Assembly: GCA_029880425.1 (NCBI GenBank) | Contig: JAOUOK010000101.1 | Location: forward strand, 1 to 6,588 | Origin: Gammaproteobacteria bacterium | GTDB lineage: Bacteria; Pseudomonadota; Gammaproteobacteria; UBA6429; Thiohalophilaceae | Length of the DNA stretch: 6,588 nt | Reading direction: 5' to 3' | In this document: positions 1-6,588 of the stretch, piece by piece | Layout of the letters: the number at the start of each line of letters is the position of its first letter | Numbering within the stretch: position 1 is the first letter of the stretch | Made by a program: the position numbers and the translations under genes | Notes under the pieces: generated by a model | Told to the model about the DNA's origin: nothing | Databases searched by the model: none | What the model saw: the letters and a program-made list of their open reading frames with translations, nothing else

Positions 1-54
1 TAAATATTAGTATTATTAAAATTAATAGTAATAATTGAAATAATTAACTTTTCC

Positions 55-83
55 AATACATCTATACCCATGTAATCTATAGT
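55..83 (+). promoter_or_regulatory. Candidate sigma-70-type promoter with weak -35
   Basis: TATAGT at 78-83 matches the sigma-70 -10 consensus at five of six positions and would start transcription near base 90, about 27 bases before rnfB. The hexamer at the usual distance upstream (AATACA, 55-60, spacing 17) is a poor -35. If the promoter is real, this suggests dependence on an activator or on the AT-rich DNA further upstream. The call rests on motif reading only; such hexamers occur by chance in AT-rich DNA. Confidence 0.3.
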
Positions 84-103
84 GAAATAGAGTCAGGTAA
101 TGC

Positions 104-108
104 AGGTG
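104..108 (+). promoter_or_regulatory. Ribosome binding site of rnfB
   Basis: AGGTG lies 8 bases before the GTG at 117 and supports that GTG as the start. The next candidate, ATG at 135 (codon 7), has only a weak GAG in front of it. Starting at 135 would remove six residues ahead of the membrane helix and would not change the product. Confidence 0.55.
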
Positions 109-116
109 TATATACC

Positions 117-992
117 GTGATAGCACTTGAGCAAATGATAATTGCTGCTTCTTTTATGGGAGCACTGGGATTATTACTCGCAGTTTTACTGTCGTATGCA
201 AATCGTCGCCTCTTTGTTTATGAAGATCCACGGATTGATGAAGTTGATGAAATGTTGCCGCATTCTAATTGTGGTGCATGTGGGACGCCAGGTTGTCGAC
301 AGTTTGCAGAAATGTTGATTGCAGGCACGGTAACACCTGGGCAGTGCACTGTGAACTCGGATGAGATGAATGAGGCGATTGCAGACTATCTTGAGGTTGA
401 TGTTGGCAATGTTGAAAAGCTGGTTGCCCGACTTGCCTGTGCCGGTGGTTCTCATGTGGCTTATACCCGTGCTCATTATGATGGGCTGCAAACTTGTCGA
501 GCAGCCGCGCTGGTTGCAGGTGGAGGTAAGGGATGTGCGTGGGCATGTCTTGGATTAAGTGATTGTGAAATTTCCTGTGATTTTGATGCCATTACGATGA
601 ATAGGTTTGGTATTCCTATTGTTGATGCAGATAAATGTACCGCGTGTAATGACTGTGTTGAGGTTTGCCCTAAAAACCTTTTTTCATTACAGCCAGTTAG
701 CCATCATCTTTGGGTTGCCTGTAAGAGCCAGGATAATGCTGATGAGTCAGAAGCGGAATGCGAGGTGACATGTAATGCCTGTGGTCGTTGTGCCGCGGAT
801 TCTCCCGAAGGCTTAATTAGCATTCAACATAATCTTGCTGTTATTGATTATTCGAAAAATGAACTTGCAACACGCCTGGCAATTGAACGTTGTCCTACAG
901 GGGCAATTGTCTGGCTGGATGATACAAAAGGGCTACAAAAAGGAATTGAAGCAAAAAAGGTCATAAGAAGGGAGCCTCTTCCATGTGGGTAG
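117..992 (+). CDS. rnfB: RnfB, ferredoxin-facing iron-sulfur subunit of the Rnf complex (long form)
   Basis: RnfB is the membrane-anchored iron-sulfur subunit that exchanges electrons with ferredoxin in the ion-translocating ferredoxin:NAD+ oxidoreductase (Rnf). In this 291-residue protein, residues about 7-27 form a hydrophobic anchor. The RnfB-type Fe-S domain follows with C52, C55, C60 and C77 (CX2CX4CX16C). Next is a two-cluster ferredoxin module: C140, C144, C150, C154 in the RnfB-typical CLGLSDC context, then C174, C177, C180, C184. A third module has C219, C222, C225 and C259 (in CPTGAI). It is much longer than E. coli RsxB (about 192 residues) and matches the long RnfB of Bacteroidetes, Chlorobi and Clostridia. 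In the third module S229 stands where the fourth Cys of the first motif is expected, and residues about 244-258 lack a CX2CX2C. The start is a GTG with an upstream AGGTG. The gene is the first of the visible operon, 43 bases before POR. The family assignment is firm. Confidence 0.94.
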   Translation: MIALEQMIIAASFMGALGLLLAVLLSYANRRLFVYEDPRIDEVDEMLPHSNCGACGTPGCRQFAEMLIAGTVTPGQCTVNSDEMNEAIADYLEVDVGNVEKLVARLACAGGSHVAYTRAHYDGLQTCRAAALVAGGGKGCAWACLGLSDCEISCDFDAITMNRFGIPIVDADKCTACNDCVEVCPKNLFSLQPVSHHLWVACKSQDNADESEAECEVTCNACGRCAADSPEGLISIQHNLAVIDYSKNELATRLAIERCPTGAIVWLDDTKGLQKGIEAKKVIRREPLPCG

Positions 993-1022
993 ATCGCTGA
1001 ATCTGTAAACATTAAAAATACA

Positions 1023-1027
1023 GAGGG
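1023..1027 (+). promoter_or_regulatory. Ribosome binding site that decides the POR start
   Basis: GAGGG ends 8 bases before the ATG at 1036. A GTG at 1027, in the same frame three codons earlier, overlaps this Shine-Dalgarno sequence and has no good site of its own. The ATG at 1036 is therefore the better start, giving 1643 rather than 1646 residues. Confidence 0.75.
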
Positions 1028-1035
1028 TGAAGAAA

Positions 1036-4000
1036 ATGAGTAAAAAAACAAAGACATTTAAGTATCCTGGCATACGCAAGGCAATGGATGGTAACACTGC
1101 TGTTATTATGTGTGAGCGTGAGTCATCAGATGCGGCAGGTGCTTACCCGATTACACCATCAACCCAGATGGGTGAATACTGGGCAGAAGAATCAAGTAAC
1201 GGTCATATTAATATATCTGGTCGTCCACTAATCTTTATTGAGCCAGAAAGTGAACATGCAGCTGCAGCCGTAACGGCGGGTCTTGCTATGACAGGCTTAC
1301 GAGCTACAAACTTTTCTTCCGCGCAAGGTGTCGCTTTCATGCATGAATCACTGTATGCCGCAGTGGGTAAACATCTTCCTTATGTGCTTAATATGGGATG
1401 TCGTGCTATCACGAAAGCCAGTCTTAATGTTCATTGCGGGCATGATGATTACCACTGTGTAGACGACACAGGTTTTTTCCAGGTAATGGCAAATGGTGCG
1501 CAAGGAGCAGCAGACCTTAATATAATTGCTCATAAACTTGCCGAGCTATCTTTGATACCCGGTATAGTCGGGCAGGATGGTTTTCTTACCACCCACCTGA
1601 TTGAGTCAATCCAGCTTCCTGAACGTGAATTAATTGATGAGTTCCTTGGTAAACCCGACGATATTATTGATACACCAACGCCGGCACAGAAGATGTTATT
1701 CGGCGATAAACGCCGCCGTATCCCTGCTATATGGGATGTGGATAACCCAGTTACATCGGGTAGTGTGCAAAACCAGGATTCCTATATGCAGGCTGTTGCA
1801 GCCAAGCGACCCTATTTCTTTAATCATATTCCTGCGCTCGCTGACCAGGTCATGGATGAGTTTTATACGTTAACAGGGCGGCGTTATAACCGTATTGGAA
1901 AGTACCGTGTGGATGATGCTGATTACCTTGTTATAGGACAGGGCAGCATGTTGATTACTGCTCATGCCGTTGCTGATCATTTGCGTATACAACGCAAGAT
2001 AAAAGTCGGCGTGGTTGATCTTACGATGTTCAGGCCGTTTCCTGGTGATTTAATCGGTGAGGTAGTTAAAGGAAGAAAAGGTGTTGTGGTTCTGGAACGA
2101 ACCGATCAACCGATGGCGGAAGATCTACCATTAATGCGTGAAGTGCGGGCTACGATTTCAAAATGCCTGGAAAATGGAAGTGCAGGTTCTGATTTACCAA
2201 ACCCCGGTTACTCGGTTTATAAAAAATTAAGCGATGCACCTCGGTTATATTCAGGGGCTTATGGACTAGGTAGTCGTGATTTACAACCTGAAGGAATTAT
2301 CGGTGCCATTGAAAACATGTTACCTCAAGGAAAAAAGCGTCGCTTCTTTTATCTTTCGGTTGATTTTATCCGTGAGGAATCAGGCAGCCCTAAACAGGAA
2401 ATATATCAGCAGGAATTGTTAGATGCTTATCCTGATATTGAGGCACTTTCAGTCAAAGGAAGTGAAAACCCTAACCTTATACCTAAAGATGCAATTACTG
2501 TACGCATGCATTCAGTCGGGGGATGGGGTGCGATGACAACAGGTAAGAACCTGGCGATGACACTTTTTGATTTGCTTGATTTTGATATAAAGGCTAATCC
2601 TAAGTACGGTTCAGAAAAAAAAGGCCAGCCAACAACATACTATCTTTCTGCTGCGCCGGAACCTATTCGAATAAACGCAGAGTATCATTATGTTGACGTT
2701 GTACTATCGCCAGATCCTAATGTCTTTGAACATTCAAACCCTGTGTATGGTTTAAAGGAAGGTGGGGTGCTGGTTATTCAAAGCAGTCTAGATAGTGCGG
2801 ATGCTGTATGGCATTCATTTCCCACACAATCACAACGTTTTATTATCGACAATAATATTAAAGTTTATTACATCGATGCGTTTAAAATTGCACGTGAAGA
2901 AGCCACTAATCCAGAGTTACAGTTTAGAATGCAGGGTATAGCCTTTCAGGGTGCATTCTTTGCAGCATCAAGTGTAATGAAAGTTGCTGAGCTAAATGAG
3001 AAAACATTATTCCGTGCCATTGAAGATCAGTTGCATGCGAAGTTTGGAAATAAAGGACAGCATGTAGTTGATGACAACCTTCGTGTAGTACATCGTGGTT
3101 TTAATGAACTTAAAGAGATAAAAAATAAAAAAGTCAGTAATGTGGTCAGGCTAAATATGCGGAAAGAATTACAGCTTCCCATTATGCTTAAACAAATTCC
3201 TGCGTCCGACAATCGTACTTCTGATATTCATCGTTTCTGGGAACAAACAGGAAGTTTCTATAGCAGCGGGCAGGGAAGTGATAACCTGGTTGATCCATTT
3301 ATTGGTCTGAGTTTAATTCCGGCTTCAACAGGTATTTTTCGAGATATGACACAAATACGTTTTGACTATCCTGAATGGATAGCCGAAAACTGTACTGCCT
3401 GTGGAAATTGTTATACCGCCTGTCCTGACAGTGCAATTCCCGGCCTGGTTAACACAATAAGTGAAGTATTTAATACCACGATTAAACGTATAGAAGGACA
3501 GGGAATACCTACGCATCACCTACGTCGTGAAGTACGGACAGTTGAGAAAAAACTGCGTGCTAAACTTGAAGGTAAAGATGACCGCGAAAATGTTAACCAG
3601 TTATTACTTGATGCAATAAATGAAACTGTTAATGAGTCTAATCTTGATGGTGACGAAAAAGACACGCTTGCTTCAGAATTCGACAAGTTTAACAGTGTAA
3701 TGGATGGTTTTAAATTTGCTACAACAAAACCTTTTTATATAAACAAAGAGAAACATGAAAAAGGTAGTGGTGGCCTTTATTCCATCACTGTTAATCCATA
3801 CACCTGTAAAGGCTGCATGGAGTGTGTTGATGTATGTGATGATGATGCCTTGCGCCAGGTGCCACAAACAGAAGAATGTATTGAAAAATTACGTCATGAC
3901 TGGTCTTACTGGTTAAGCCTGCCAACGACTTCACCCGATTATGTTCGGGTTGATGATATTGATGAAAAAATTGGTGCATTAGAAACGATTTTACTCGATA

Positions 4001-5967
4001 AGATGAACTATGGCTCGATGGTTTGTGGTGATGGAGCCTGTATAGGCTGCGGTGAAAAGACTGTTATTCATATTTTCACCGGTACTGTGACAGCAATGAT
4101 GCAACAAAGGGTCAAGGAACATCTTTCTCATCTTGATGGTCTTATCCAGAAATTAGAACAGCATATTCGTAACAAGCTGGTCGATAGTATGGATATAGGT
4201 AGTGCAGATACCATTTCACATATTATCGATGAGTATAGTGATGTTGACCTGACCTTGTCCCGACTTTCTGCCGGGCTTGATGCCAGTGGTCATGGTTCGG
4301 CGCAACCACTGGACAGTGAGTGGCTGCGTTGGGTTACCCAGTTACTGGAAAAACTTAAACACCTTAAATGGCAATACACCTCGGGGCAAACTGGTAACGG
4401 TCGCTCCAGCATGGGGATCATTAATGCAACCGGTTGTACCTCGGTATGGGGTTCAACATTTCCTTATTCACCATATCCTTTTCCCTGGGCAAGTAACCTG
4501 TTCCAGGATTCACCTTCGATGGCGATGGGCTTGTTTGAAGGGCATATGGCAAAAATGGCAGAAGGATTTAAAGCTATTCGCCAGGCAGAACTGGAAGTCA
4601 AGGGTAAGTATAATCCTGAAGTGCACGATAAATTCTTTACCTACTTTAACTGGGAACAGTTTACTGACGAGGAATATAAGCTTTGTCCACCTGTGGTTTC
4701 AGTAGGTGGAGATGGTGCTATGTATGATATTGGCTTCCAGAACCTCTCACGCATGATGATGTCTGGAATGCCAATAAAAGTTTTAATACTGGATACACAG
4801 GTATATTCAAATACCGGCGGACAGGCCTGTACTTCAAGTTTCATAGGTCAGGTTGCCGATATGAGCCCTTATGGCAAGCAGAAAAAAGGCAAGAAAGAAG
4901 CGCATCGTAAAGAAATGAGTGTTATCGCGATGGCACACCGAACCTCTTATGTTTTACAAGGTACAATATCTAATGCTACGCATTTGATTGAAGGCTATAT
5001 TGATGGTCTTAATAGCCGTCATCCTGCCATCTTTAATATTTATGCGGTGTGTCAAACTGAACATGGTGTTGCAGATAGTGCCTCTGATAAGCAAAGTAAA
5101 CTTGCCGTTGAGTCACGCGCATATCCGCTATATAAATATGATCCTGATCTTGGTACTACTTTTGAAGAATGTTCATCTTTGCATGGTAACCCGGCAATGG
5201 ATAGTGATTGGCCCAGTTATAAACTCGAATACCAGTTGGATAATGGTAAAACGGAAAGTATGGAGCTACCGTTTACCTTTGCAGATTTTGCTTTGACTGA
5301 AGGCCGCTTCCGTAAGCATTTCCGTCAGGCTCCCGTGGAAACATGGAATGACAATATGATGCTACTGACAGATTTTCTTGAACTCGATGAGTCTGACAGA
5401 AGTGACTTGTTTCCTTATATCTGGGCTATTGATGTTAATAACCATTTGATACGTGTATTGGTCAGTGCCGAACTTGTAGCTTCAACAATTGAACGACGTG
5501 ATTTCTGGCATCAGCTTAAGTCACTGGCAGGTGTCGATAAGGTTGTTGATATTGCAAAAGTTCAACAAGAGGCAAAAGTTGAAATGGCGCAGAAATTGAC
5601 TTCATCATTATTGGCCATGGCTTCAGGTGCAAGTGGTGGTGACCTGGAAGGGCTACTGGGTTCATCAATCACTGCTAGTGGTAATAAAGCTGTCATAGAG
5701 GATGATGCAGCAACTGATTATGAGCCAGTATGGATAGAAACGCCTGAGTGTACTGCTTGTGATGAATGCACCGATTTAAATCCGAATATTTTTGCTTACA
5801 ATGAAAATAAACAGGCTATCGTGGTTAATCCAAAAGGTGGTCCTTTTATCGATATTGTGAAAGCGGCTGAGAAATGTACCGCCGAGGTGATACACCCAGG
5901 TACACCGTATAATCTTAATGAGCCTGGAATCGACAATCTTATCAAGCGTGCTGAGAAATATCAGTAA
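1036..5967 (+). CDS. nifJ: Oversized single-chain pyruvate (2-oxoacid):ferredoxin oxidoreductase with fused C-terminal ferredoxin
   Basis: The enzyme interconverts pyruvate + CoA and acetyl-CoA + CO2, passing electrons to ferredoxin; it is probably cytoplasmic, perhaps docked on Rnf. Domains follow the NifJ order: POR N-terminal domain with YPITPS at 37-42 and an active-site-type Arg at 123; PFOR domain II at about 290-420; gamma domain from about 485 (GGWGAM at 495); an 8-Cys ferredoxin domain (C786/789/792/796 and C924/927/930/934); and the TPP domain. In the last, C1002, C1005, C1134 and C1339 match the proximal-cluster ligands, and GDG (1225-1227) with SNTGGQ (N1259) is the ThDP/Mg motif. 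Residues 1565-1643 form an extra single-cluster ferredoxin. At 1643 residues it exceeds usual NifJ (about 1170-1230) through insertions and the C-terminal tail. All core ligands are present, so it looks functional. Pyruvate is the likely substrate, but another 2-oxoacid cannot be excluded. The nifJ symbol denotes architecture; no nif role is implied. Confidence 0.93.
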   Translation: MSKKTKTFKYPGIRKAMDGNTAVIMCERESSDAAGAYPITPSTQMGEYWAEESSNGHINISGRPLIFIEPESEHAAAAVTAGLAMTGLRATNFSSAQGVAFMHESLYAAVGKHLPYVLNMGCRAITKASLNVHCGHDDYHCVDDTGFFQVMANGAQGAADLNIIAHKLAELSLIPGIVGQDGFLTTHLIESIQLPERELIDEFLGKPDDIIDTPTPAQKMLFGDKRRRIPAIWDVDNPVTSGSVQNQDSYMQAVAAKRPYFFNHIPALADQVMDEFYTLTGRRYNRIGKYRVDDADYLVIGQGSMLITAHAVADHLRIQRKIKVGVVDLTMFRPFPGDLIGEVVKGRKGVVVLERTDQPMAEDLPLMREVRATISKCLENGSAGSDLPNPGYSVYKKLSDAPRLYSGAYGLGSRDLQPEGIIGAIENMLPQGKKRRFFYLSVDFIREESGSPKQEIYQQELLDAYPDIEALSVKGSENPNLIPKDAITVRMHSVGGWGAMTTGKNLAMTLFDLLDFDIKANPKYGSEKKGQPTTYYLSAAPEPIRINAEYHYVDVVLSPDPNVFEHSNPVYGLKEGGVLVIQSSLDSADAVWHSFPTQSQRFIIDNNIKVYYIDAFKIAREEATNPELQFRMQGIAFQGAFFAASSVMKVAELNEKTLFRAIEDQLHAKFGNKGQHVVDDNLRVVHRGFNELKEIKNKKVSNVVRLNMRKELQLPIMLKQIPASDNRTSDIHRFWEQTGSFYSSGQGSDNLVDPFIGLSLIPASTGIFRDMTQIRFDYPEWIAENCTACGNCYTACPDSAIPGLVNTISEVFNTTIKRIEGQGIPTHHLRREVRTVEKKLRAKLEGKDDRENVNQLLLDAINETVNESNLDGDEKDTLASEFDKFNSVMDGFKFATTKPFYINKEKHEKGSGGLYSITVNPYTCKGCMECVDVCDDDALRQVPQTEECIEKLRHDWSYWLSLPTTSPDYVRVDDIDEKIGALETILLDKMNYGSMVCGDGACIGCGEKTVIHIFTGTVTAMMQQRVKEHLSHLDGLIQKLEQHIRNKLVDSMDIGSADTISHIIDEYSDVDLTLSRLSAGLDASGHGSAQPLDSEWLRWVTQLLEKLKHLKWQYTSGQTGNGRSSMGIINATGCTSVWGSTFPYSPYPFPWASNLFQDSPSMAMGLFEGHMAKMAEGFKAIRQAELEVKGKYNPEVHDKFFTYFNWEQFTDEEYKLCPPVVSVGGDGAMYDIGFQNLSRMMMSGMPIKVLILDTQVYSNTGGQACTSSFIGQVADMSPYGKQKKGKKEAHRKEMSVIAMAHRTSYVLQGTISNATHLIEGYIDGLNSRHPAIFNIYAVCQTEHGVADSASDKQSKLAVESRAYPLYKYDPDLGTTFEECSSLHGNPAMDSDWPSYKLEYQLDNGKTESMELPFTFADFALTEGRFRKHFRQAPVETWNDNMMLLTDFLELDESDRSDLFPYIWAIDVNNHLIRVLVSAELVASTIERRDFWHQLKSLAGVDKVVDIAKVQQEAKVEMAQKLTSSLLAMASGASGGDLEGLLGSSITASGNKAVIEDDAATDYEPVWIETPECTACDECTDLNPNIFAYNENKQAIVVNPKGGPFIDIVKAAEKCTAEVIHPGTPYNLNEPGIDNLIKRAEKYQ
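3424..3804 (+). other. Expanded segment between the two ferredoxin clusters of POR
   Basis: This encodes POR residues 797-923, the stretch between C796 of the first CX2CX2CX3C motif and C924 of the second. As I recall its numbering, Desulfovibrio africanus POR has about 45 residues there; this protein has 127. The extra part is highly charged and looks largely helical (runs such as EVRTVEKKLRAKLEGKDD), with no Cys and no recognisable enzyme motif. It may be a docking or dimer-contact element. The function is unknown. Confidence 0.6.
4051..4434 (+). other. Expanded segment inside the POR TPP/proximal-cluster domain
   Basis: This encodes POR residues 1006-1133, between the CIGCGE motif and the INATGC motif, which together carry three ligands of the proximal [4Fe-4S] cluster. 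D. africanus POR has about 24 residues in this gap (numbering from memory); here there are 128. The added part contains heptad-like helical runs (for example VKEHLSHLDGLIQKLEQHI) and a Gly/Ser-rich stretch near 1096-1103. It looks like an inserted helical subdomain. Its role is unknown. Confidence 0.6.
5728..5964 (+). other. Fused single-cluster ferredoxin domain at the POR C-terminus
   Basis: Residues 1565-1643 read like a free small ferredoxin: ECTACDEC gives C1572, C1575 and C1578, followed by NPNIFAYNE, and the fourth ligand C1614 lies in EKCTAEVIHPG. This CX2CX2C...C pattern fits single [4Fe-4S] ferredoxins, though the usual Pro after the last Cys is Thr here. A roughly 200-residue region without a motif I recognise joins it to the TPP domain. 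It probably serves as a built-in electron acceptor or donor (inference). Confidence 0.8.
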
Positions 5968-5971
5968 CTGC

Positions 5972-5976
5972 AGGTG
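5972..5976 (+). promoter_or_regulatory. Ribosome binding site of rnfC
   Basis: AGGTG starts 5 bases after the POR stop codon and ends 6 bases before the ATG at 5983. It supports that ATG and fits co-transcription with POR. Confidence 0.7.
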
Positions 5977-5982
5977 CAAAAG

Positions 5983-6588
5983 ATGAGATTATTAAAATCA
6001 CTCTTTGCGAAAAGCTTTACTCATGGCATCCATCCACCTTCGAGTAAAGAGAAAACAGAGCGGTTACCGATTCGTCGTATGCCGTTTTCACCTCATTTTA
6101 TCCTGCCTTTGTCTCAACACTTTGGTGCACCTGCAAAAGCACTGGTACATAAAGGGCAGGAGATTTTACGTGGAGAACCAGTTGCATCTGCTGATGGTTT
6201 TATGTCGGTGCCCATGCATGCACCCGTTACTGGTGTTGTAGAAGGAATTGAATTAACACCTACTGCGCGTGGTCCAAAGTCTGAATCAGTTCTGATTAAT
6301 ACATACAGTGCCTCAAGCCAGGAGGTAATGTATGGTGCTGATTTTGACTGGCAAAGTGCAACCGCTGAAGAATTAGACAAACAGGTTCAGGAAACGGGCA
6401 TGGTTGGTCTGGGTGGCGCAGGCTTTCCAAGTCATGTAAAAATGAAGGTGCCTGGGGAACATAATATTCATACCCTTGTTGTTAATGGCTGTGAGTGTGA
6501 ACCTTACCTGACTACAGATCATCGTTTAATGCTTGAGAAACCATCTTTACTTATCTTGGGTATTCATATTGCTTTAAAAATTAGTGGT
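5983..6588 (+). CDS. rnfC: RnfC, NADH/FMN-binding subunit of the Rnf complex (3' end beyond window)
   Basis: RnfC is the peripheral Rnf subunit that binds NADH and FMN, related to the 51-kDa flavoprotein (NuoF) of complex I, and relays electrons to or from RnfB. Here 202 residues are visible and the frame is open to the window edge. HGIHPP at 14-19 is the RnfC N-terminal motif (usually GGxHPP). Residues about 40-95 fit the barrel-sandwich domain (APVTGVVEGIE). GLGGAGFPSHVKM at 142-154 is the Gly-rich nucleotide/FMN-binding loop, and VNGCECEPYLTTDHRLM at 167-183 is near-diagnostic for the family. The part expected to carry SLBB and two [4Fe-4S] motifs lies outside the window. The gene begins 15 bases after the POR stop with a good ribosome site, so it is almost certainly in the same operon. 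The identification is secure; total length is unknown. Confidence 0.95.
   Translation, partial: MRLLKSLFAKSFTHGIHPPSSKEKTERLPIRRMPFSPHFILPLSQHFGAPAKALVHKGQEILRGEPVASADGFMSVPMHAPVTGVVEGIELTPTARGPKSESVLINTYSASSQEVMYGADFDWQSATAEELDKQVQETGMVGLGGAGFPSHVKMKVPGEHNIHTLVVNGCECEPYLTTDHRLMLEKPSLLILGIHIALKISG

Larger units (their letters stand above)
1..116. other. AT-rich upstream leader of the rnf-POR operon
   Basis: No gene is visible here. Only 7 of the first 60 bases are G or C, far below the coding region that follows, which is typical of a promoter or UP-element region. A short inverted repeat, TAATT at 32-36 and AATTA at 42-46, lies in the AT-rich part, but is too short to name as an operator. 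The end of whatever gene lies upstream is not in the window, so it is unknown whether the operon starts here. Confidence 0.5.

Noticed and set aside
35..48. FNR-box-like sequence (TTGAA, four bases, TTAAC)
   Set aside because: The left half is close to TTGAT, but the right half does not match ATCAA, and AT-rich DNA gives such partial matches often.
100..120. Six-codon ORF (ATG at 100, TGA at 118-120) whose stop overlaps the rnfB GTG start in a GTGA arrangement
   Set aside because: It is too short to judge, its ribosome site is badly spaced, and in-frame stops lie just upstream (73 and 88), so it is not the end of a longer gene. Chance is the simplest explanation.
1027..1035. GTG at 1027 as the POR start, giving three more residues
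   Set aside because: This GTG overlaps the Shine-Dalgarno sequence that serves the ATG at 1036, and has no good site of its own.
993..1035. Terminator or promoter between rnfB and POR
   Set aside because: The 43 bases show no GC-rich hairpin with a T tract and no convincing -35/-10 pair.
4277..4705. Open frame of 142 codons on the plus strand within POR
   Set aside because: It lies in another frame over the conserved TPP domain of POR and its translation shows no recognisable motif.
4988..5296. Open frame of 102 codons on the plus strand within POR
   Set aside because: Out-of-frame shadow of POR coding sequence, including the conserved NIYAVC region.
1036..5967. Possibility that the long POR results from a frameshift, or fuses separate por subunit genes by sequencing error
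   Set aside because: One uninterrupted frame carries the alpha, gamma, delta and beta regions in NifJ order with all ligands intact. No duplicated or broken segment was found.
6005..6380. Open frames on both strands at the start of rnfC
   Set aside because: Both overlap the true rnfC frame, which has the RnfC motifs, a start with a ribosome site, and stays open to the window edge.

Overview
The window carries three consecutive plus-strand genes and almost no free DNA: a long-form rnfB (117-992), a very large single-chain 2-oxoacid (pyruvate):ferredoxin oxidoreductase of the NifJ type (1036-5967), and the 5' part of rnfC (5983 to the window edge). The gaps are 43 and 15 bases, no terminator is visible, and each gene has its own Shine-Dalgarno-like site, so this reads as one operon. 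An AT-rich leader (1-116) probably holds the promoter.

The organism is a bacterium with moderately AT-rich DNA that can use low-potential, ferredoxin-level electrons. An Rnf complex and a POR point to anaerobic or microaerobic energy metabolism, or to an autotroph that carboxylates acetyl-CoA. RnfB is the long, multi-cluster type, and the B-then-C order resembles the rnfBCDGEA arrangement of Bacteroidetes and relatives rather than the rnfABCDGE order of E. coli. I cannot assign a phylum: a Gram-negative such as a sulfur-oxidising or otherwise facultative proteobacterium is possible, but nothing here proves it.

How the genes fit together (inference): POR interconverts pyruvate + CoA with acetyl-CoA + CO2 and two low-potential electrons. 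Rnf exchanges electrons between ferredoxin and NAD(H), coupled to an ion gradient. RnfB is the ferredoxin-facing iron-sulfur subunit and RnfC the NADH/FMN-binding one. Placing POR between them suggests it feeds, or is fed by, this Rnf complex, perhaps directly.

The points most worth attention are the rnfB-POR-rnfC arrangement, the enlarged POR (1643 residues against roughly 1170-1230 for ordinary NifJ) with two internal expansions and a fused C-terminal single-cluster ferredoxin, and an RnfB whose last ferredoxin module appears to have lost all ligands of one cluster while keeping all those of the other. No RNA genes, mobile elements, CRISPR arrays or notable DNA repeats were seen.
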